From positions 495,001-559,000 of the forward strand of contig LR746280.1 of the NCBI GenBank assembly GCA_902729315.2: DNA of 64,000 nucleotides, read 5' to 3'. This document shows, in pieces, positions 58,901-64,000 of the stretch. The DNA is from Spirodela intermedia. Lineage: Eukaryota > Streptophyta > Magnoliopsida > Alismatales > Araceae. How positions within the stretch are numbered: position 1 is the first letter of the stretch; each line of letters opens with the position of its first letter. The notes under the pieces are model-generated. The model was not told the origin of the DNA. It saw only the letters and a list, made by a program, of their open reading frames with translations, and did not search any database. The translations under genes and the position numbers were made by a program.

Positions 58901-59944
58901 CCTGCTTCCTTCGCCCACGAGGCATCTTTCTCTTTCTGATCATTACATTAGGGTATATATACATATTTATTCAGAAGCTGTTCTTGCAGGCACAGTCCGT
59001 CTCTTCTTGTGAGTATCACCAAGGATGCCAAGGTGCGAGATATTCCTTAAATTTACGTTTTTTTTTCTTGTGAGATCCTCAGGAAATCTAAAGGACCAGT
59101 CTTTTTTTGGTTTTGTATTTTATTTTCTGCTCCACTTAATGGAGTCGGTCCTTCTTAGGATTAATTCCAGCTCCTCCACCACCTCCACAGATCAGGGTCT
59201 GGGATGCAATGACCACGACGTCCGCCTCCCGTTCTTCATCCTGTGTGGGAACGGCCTCCCTCTCTGGGCAGCCAGTCGGCATGAAGTGCCATGAGGCTCT
59301 GTGTTACATCGCCGCCGGCTCGTCTGTCACTGCAATAGACTTGAGAACAATGCGGAAGGTCTCCACCTCCGCCATCCACCCCACTAAGCTCCACTCCTTC
59401 GCGATTCTCCCCTCGAAGCCCTTGATCTGCACGGGAGGAGACGAGAAGTGAGCTCCTTCTTCTTCTTCTTCTCTTCTTCTCTATGAGCCGTGGCTTAGGG
59501 TTCTAGATCTTCGCCTGTTGCAGAGCAATGCTGTGGGATGTGCGGATGTCCTCTGCGGCAGAGGCGGAGGCCGAGCCGGTGGCGACTCTGGATGGGCACG
59601 TCGGTCGGGTGGCGGCGATCCATGCCGACCGCTACAAGGTGGTCACCGGCGGGCCCGACGATCTCTTCGTGAAGGTTTGGGAGGCGGACACTGGAGCGCC
59701 GACGAACTCTCTGGAGTGCTGCTGCAGTTCGCCGCCGGCGGAGGCGGCGGTGGGCTTGTCGGCCATGGCGGTTGACGGCGCCCGCATCGTCACCGGCGGC
59801 TACGGGGAGGAGCCGCAGCTGCTGTGTTTCAGAGACTACTCCAACTCCTCCGTCCCCATGACCGATCGTGAGCAGGGCTCGTCATCAAAGTTTTGGGAGG
59901 AACCGTCATCTTCGTCAGACGACAGACCCCCAGACCCACTGTAG
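55992..59944 (+). CDS. FBX2: F-box and WD40-repeat protein, FBX2-like
   Basis: Likely substrate receptor of an SCF ubiquitin ligase: the F-box binds SKP1 and the WD40 propeller binds the target. Exons: 55992-56191, 56322-56502, 57013-57107, 58135-58240, 58580-58791, 58990-59032, 59191-59447, 59524-59944; 1515 nt, 504 aa, all phases joined. The F-box lies at about residues 25-66 (LTHCAAFLGMRDLARMAMTC to IWRRLF). WD repeats are visible as SSDHTIRLWW, GGEDGSVRLWSF, ITKDAKIRVWD, GGDEKAMLWDV and GGPDDLFVKVWE. The C-terminal tail is Ser/Asp-rich. It resembles Arabidopsis At5g21040 (FBX2) from memory. ATG chosen at 55992 because the upstream open frame has only TTG starts. Confidence 0.92.
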
Positions 59945-60300
59945 CAAAGTTCAGCTGAAATGTGAGAATGCGCTCTGATAGGGCCACCTTGACCGGATAG
60001 CGAGAGAGGGTGGGGGGAGAGAGAGAGAGAGAGAAGACAGACAGGCAGAGAGAGGGGAGAGAGAGAGAGAGAGAGAGAAAGAAAGAGACAGAGACAGAGA
60101 CAGGGAGTAAGAGAGAGGGAGAGAGAGAGAGAGAGTGCAGTCTGAAGTGCCTACGATTCGATATACTAAGTGAGCTTCCTTCGACACCATACGAGTCGCT
60201 CTGATCTGTTTTCATTTTCTTATTAATTATATGGGCCTTGCGACCCACTGAACCCTGGAGTCCGGCCCACTAAGATAAGTTTGATGCAGGGGGGGTGGGT
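59945..60300. other. Convergent spacer with (GA)n tract
   Basis: Separates the F-box/WD40 gene from the P450 gene. (GA)n with interruptions covers about 60016-60136. TATGGGCCTT and CGGCCCAC motifs lie near 60230-60270. No gene is visible. Confidence 0.6.
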
Positions 60301-62229
60301 CTAGGCCTTGTGGAAGATAATCTGGAGCCCGTACTGGGGCTGCAGGGTGATGAGCTTACTGGGGGCGTGGACGTAGGAAGGCGCCACGGAGAAGGATGAA
60401 AACCTCTGCAGAATCATGGCCAGCGCCACCTTCGCCTCCACTATGGCCAGGTTTTGGCCGACGCAGATCGTCGGTCCGAACCCAAATGGCAAGTACGCGC
60501 CGGCGGGCCGCCGACGGCCGTCGGAGAACCGCAGCGGATCGAATCGGCAGGCGTCGTCCCCCCACAGCTCCATATCCCTGTTGACGGCGCCAATGGGGAT
60601 GAAGACCTCGGTGCCGGCGGCGACCTCGAGCGCCCCCAGCTTCACGTTCTTGGTGGCCAGCTTCCTCATGGCAGGGGCGGGAGAGTAGAGACGGAGGGTT
60701 TCGTTCAGTACCAGGCCAATCTGTTCCTCACACAGACGAAGATGCCGGTTCAGGGGCTGCAAGTGGAAACCAAACCCTAGGGAGATTGAAAGAAGAAGCT
60801 CACTGTTTTGAGCTTGGGGATGTCCTCAGCGGTTGGGGGATTATCCTCGCCGCAGAGATTCTTGACTTCCTTCCGGGTCTTGGTCTGCCATTCCTGGTGC
60901 AGGCCGAGCAGCAGCAGCGCCCATGTCAAAAGGTTGCCCGTGGTGTCCTTTCCGGCGAAGTAGAACGTCTTGCATTCGTCTATGATTTCCTCGATCCCCA
61001 TTTGATCCTCCTCAGCTCTTCGCATGTTAGAAGACATCAGCAGGCCCAGAAGATTATTGGAGGTTTCTCCTGCGCCGCCTCTGCTGCGGATTAGCCTTCG
61101 TAAGGACTCCCTTATCTCCGTGTCGATCTTCTGCCGCCGCCGGTTTCTCCGTGTGGGGATGTAGCTGACGAGCAGAGAAGAGAGAGAGGGTGGAGATGAG
61201 CAGGTGTTCTTCCTCAGGGCCGGCGTCCAGCAGATGGAATTAGTCGCAGGAACAGGTCGTCCAATTAATTACTTTAATAATGATTAAAGTTAGTGATAAT
61301 CACATAACATACGATTCATATATATCTAGGTCCACATTGAGATCTAATCTAACATGAGGAACTGTCAAGAAGATGAATCTGTACCTAAAGCCTGGGATGT
61401 AAACGCTCTCCGTGGCCAGATAGACGAGGAGTGCTTGCTCCTCTTGCAGTTGGAAGATACGGCTCCCCTCTTTGTAGCTGCTCCCGAATGCCACGCGAGA
61501 GATGACATCTGCAGCGAATTGTTGGAGCTCTTTCCCCACTTCTACTTCAAAATCGCCGCCGTTGGCTCCCATCCTCTCCCAATTGTCAAGCATCTTTGAG
61601 GCGCAGGTCGCGATTTCAGGAACCCAACTCTATTTATTATGCACGGAGATCTCGAATTAGTGCAGATAAATTGGGAAACACTGATCAACAATCACGACGG
61701 TGGAGGAGATGATTGGAGGACCGACCTTCACCCTCTCCATGTTGAAGGTGGGGTTGATGATCCGGCGGTGGAGCGCCCACTTCTTCCCCTTCAGCCCCAC
61801 CAGGCCCTCCCCGAACAGCTGCTTCGACTGGGGGTTGAACTCCACCTTGTCCAACCCCCCGCCGGAATCGCGCACGAGCTCCCGGACGATTGCCGGGTCG
61901 GCGACGGCGAGCCGCGGCAAGGACCCGAACCAGAAAAGGAAGGTCTTGCCATAGGCGGCGGACCATTCATGGTAGTGCGGGAGAACCCGCCGAGTGATGT
62001 CATGGTCGAGGCGATCGAGGATAGGCCGTGACTGAGCGCGGGCGATCATGTCGCGGATTTCGCCGGAGTTCCCGAAGATCAGGTGGCGGGGGGGAGGTCC
62101 TCCGATGCCCTGCCTACGGTAGTGACGGCGGATCTTCTCCGGTACCCATACGAGCGTATACAGAGATTTGAGAATGAAGAAGAGAAAGGGCGGAAGAAGA
62201 AGCACAAGACAGGAGCCGAGGAAGGCCAT
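60301..62229 (-). CDS. CYP721A: Cytochrome P450, CYP72 clan, CYP721A-like
   Basis: Endoplasmic-reticulum haem monooxygenase; substrate unknown. Exons in order: 62229-61726, 61629-61385, 61164-60804, 60720-60301; 1530 nt, 509 aa, a standard P450 length. N-terminal anchor MAFLGSCLVLLLPPFLFFIL, then the proline hinge (GGPPPR). The CYP72-clan block FGEGLVGLKGKKWALHRRI is present. The I-helix motif AGKDTT is at 320-325, ExxR as ETLR at 377-380, and the haem loop FGFGPTICVGQ with Cys456. The usual Arg two residues before the cysteine is Thr454 here. Assignment to CYP721A rests on remembered similarity; CYP749 or other clan members remain possible. Exon 2 acceptor was set at 61629 to keep phase, giving SWVPE where relatives have GWVPE. 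Confidence 0.9.
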
Positions 62230-62979
62230 GGTGGGCGTGGTGGTAATGAGACCGATACGTCTGTTGAGGCGGCCCTTTATGAATTCGGCCGTCGGCCTTC
62301 AGCTAGTAAGCTCCTGCAAGTGGTCCGCCCGTAAAGCTGGCCGGGCCAATCTCCGCCACGTAGCGCGTCGTCTTCTACCTCACAAAACTACAATCTAGAC
62401 TGCGAACCTGCAGATGCTCCGTGGGCAATCTCCATTGCCTGTGGCAGGGTCGTCTTCTACCACACACCGACGGTGGGAAGCCCCTTAGGGTATGAACAAC
62501 GACAGTGGGCGGGCGTACCTTCTGGAGCAGAACAGCAGCAGGTGAAGCCGCACCGTAGCACCTCTATATCAGGAAATTTGCCCTTATCCAGGCTGCACCA
62601 TCAAAACATTAGGAGAAAAGCGACTCTTTTTCAGACCAGAAGTGATCGAGAAGTTGGCTTTTTCAGTCGCCTTCATTCGTCTCGACGTAATCTTATTCAA
62701 AATCTGAAAATGCTTCCGGAGTTGGTCGCGAGGTATCGGTTGAATCCGATGGAGCAGTCTCAGAAGAAGCTGCGCCGGTTTACTGTGCGAGGGGCGAGCG
62801 GCGGGTGGTGGGGACGAAAATATGGAGAGAAGGTGACTGGAAAAGAGAGAGAGAGTTGCATAAATTAAAAGGTAAGTAATAAATGCTCCAGCACTTTTCC
62901 TTCTACTGTTTTGCATTTAAATGCCAACAGTCGCGGAATGGTGAAACGAGCCGCCGCCGGTGGCTACGCCGGAGCTGAG
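62230..62979. other. P450 upstream region and unassigned DNA
   Basis: Presumed P450 promoter followed by sequence with chance frames on both strands (for example 62584-62916 minus, no recognisable motif). I see no supported gene. Confidence 0.5.
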
Positions 62980-63021
62980 CTCCTCTGGTTCGTTGGCCTC
63001 CTGTCCAACGAACCAGAGGAG
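62980..63021. repeat. Perfect 17-bp inverted repeat
   Basis: CTCCTCTGGTTCGTTGG at 62980-62996 is exactly complementary to 63005-63021, with an 8-base loop between. Transcribed in either direction it would fold into a stable hairpin. Confidence 0.95.
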
Positions 63022-63049
63022 GGAGAGAAGATGCGCGCGTAGTCGGTAA

Positions 63050-63522
63050 GGCGCCGGGAGCCGGCCGGAGGGGTCAGGCCTAGGAAGGTGGCGGGGTGAT
63101 GCTAGCAGCGCCGCAGAGGGCCTCGGATATATGAAGGCGTAGAAACCCAGCAGGGTCGTCTCTCCGGCTGCCATCCAGAAGATGGCGGCGAGTGCCGGGG
63201 GCAGCATCTCCGCAACCCGGAAGGAGAACATGCCGTTGAGGGCCATGGCGAGGAGCCACACCGTTACCGGTGCCGGTGCCGCCAGATAGGAACCCGTCCA
63301 ACCTACGTAGACACTAGAAGAGCAGCAGGAGAGTAGGGTAGGCAGAGACGATGAATGAGACGGCGGAGGGGTCGGCCCACGCCCTGTAGACGGCCTGACC
63401 CCAGTTGAAGGTGAAGAACAGGAAGGCAATGGCAGGAATCCAATGGAGCAAGGTCTAAGAAATATCCCTCGGCTGGAGGTGGCTGAAAGGGCCCCTCTAG
63501 TAGAGATTCGAGGTCAATCATG
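63050..63522 (-). pseudogene. Small membrane protein pseudogene, frameshifts and nonsense
   Basis: Read on the minus strand it follows the intact protein of 52341-52838: an early DLESLLEGP block, then after a frameshift near 63430 a GQAVYRAWADPSAVSFIVSA block, then LLLLF with the conserved Trp replaced by TAG at 63314-63316, CLRRLDG, another shift near 63270, and WLLAMALNGMFSFRVAEML through GFYAF. At least two frameshifts and one stop make it dead. Confidence 0.88.
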
Positions 63523-63857
63523 TTGGTGTGGACACCAGGTGTCTTGTGAGACGAGAGGGAGCGCCGAGAGATGCAATTGGCACCTCATGTCTTACCGTCG
63601 GGCTCTCCTATCGTCGAGCTATGTCACTACGTAACCTTTGTGTGGCGCAGTAGAATGAAGCCTACGCACCGAGTCTCCGTTGTCGCAAACGAAGTACCCG
63701 CAGCCCGCCCCACTCAGCTCCCGTTTCAAGCGAGAAAAAGCGTTCTTAACCAAGAACAACGACGAGCATCGGTTCCAGTTTATACCCGACAAACAGCGAA
63801 ACCCCGGCTAAGTTGAACCCTAAAGTCGACATCTTGGTTGGGAGGACTCTACTCCTA

Positions 63858-63902
<45 letters not shown>

Positions 63903-64000
63903 CGACGTATTCCTGGCCAAAGAGAAGAGTCCTCCCACCGAAGAGAGATTTCCTGCCTGCTTGTCCGCTGCAGAATCTTCCCCGACTTCTGTAGCGGAGG
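63523..64000. other. Unassigned DNA with (CT)n tract
   Basis: Moderately GC-rich, with a (CT)n tract at 63862-63899. TGTTGGTGTGGACACC near 63519 could be the start of an LTR, but no partner is visible. No gene is supported. Confidence 0.4.

Noticed and set aside
60016-60136. Possible CRISPR-like or satellite array in the GA-rich spacer
   Set aside because: Simple (GA)n with interruptions; there is no repeat-spacer order, and CRISPR is not expected in a plant nucleus.
62584-62916. 110-codon minus-strand frame near the P450 promoter
   Set aside because: No motif, no family resemblance and no supporting signals seen.

Overview
The window is nuclear DNA of a flowering plant. It carries multi-exon plant genes with GT-AG introns, an intronless replication-type histone H3, plant-only families (HIR, RLCK-VII, WHIRLY, DUF1664, CYP72 clan), LTR-retrotransposon debris and a very high density of (CT)n/(GA)n microsatellites. 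GC-rich exons hint at a monocot, but I cannot name the species. All gene models were built by hand from frame continuity, splice signals and remembered family sequences. No searches were run.

Region 1 (1-21 kb) is a tandem array. Two near-identical units (1-6854 and 6855-13313) and a partial third (13314 to about 15.8 kb, then diverged sequence to 17.1 kb) each carry a HIR (hypersensitive-induced reaction, prohibitin/SPFH) gene followed by a tiny lysine-rich gene. That small gene is intact only in the third copy (16879-17121). In the first two units it is cut by a degenerate Ty1/copia fragment running from reverse transcriptase to a 3' LTR. A fourth, older HIR paralogue lies at 18809-20856. 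It ends 192 bp from the end of a convergent receptor-like cytoplasmic kinase of the PBL34/35/36 type (21049-25557, minus), so two families linked to plant immunity sit side by side.

Region 2 (26-47 kb) is ordinary housekeeping sequence: a doubtful spliced membrane-protein gene, histone H3 (27805-28215, minus) head-to-head with a DUF1664 gene (28795-32963, plus), cytosolic glutaminyl-tRNA synthetase (33545-42527, minus, 23 exons) head-to-head with the plastid single-strand DNA-binding protein WHIRLY1 (43242-46340, plus), then a roughly 500-bp pure pyrimidine tract.

Region 3 (47.5-64 kb) holds V-ATPase subunit d (47532-51523, plus), then a scrambled 4-kb stretch. That stretch contains a broken duplicate of the V-ATPase d 3' end, three copies of a dispersed repeat of about 250 bp, one intact and several broken copies of a small four-helix membrane protein gene, and the 5' end of an LTR retrotransposon. 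Next come an F-box/WD40 gene (55992-59944, plus), a CYP72-clan cytochrome P450 (60301-62229, minus) and another dead copy of the membrane-protein gene (about 62.9-63.5 kb). The genes share no pathway. The interest is in the recent HIR amplification, gene breakage by retroelements and repeats, and several unusual splice sites and residues.
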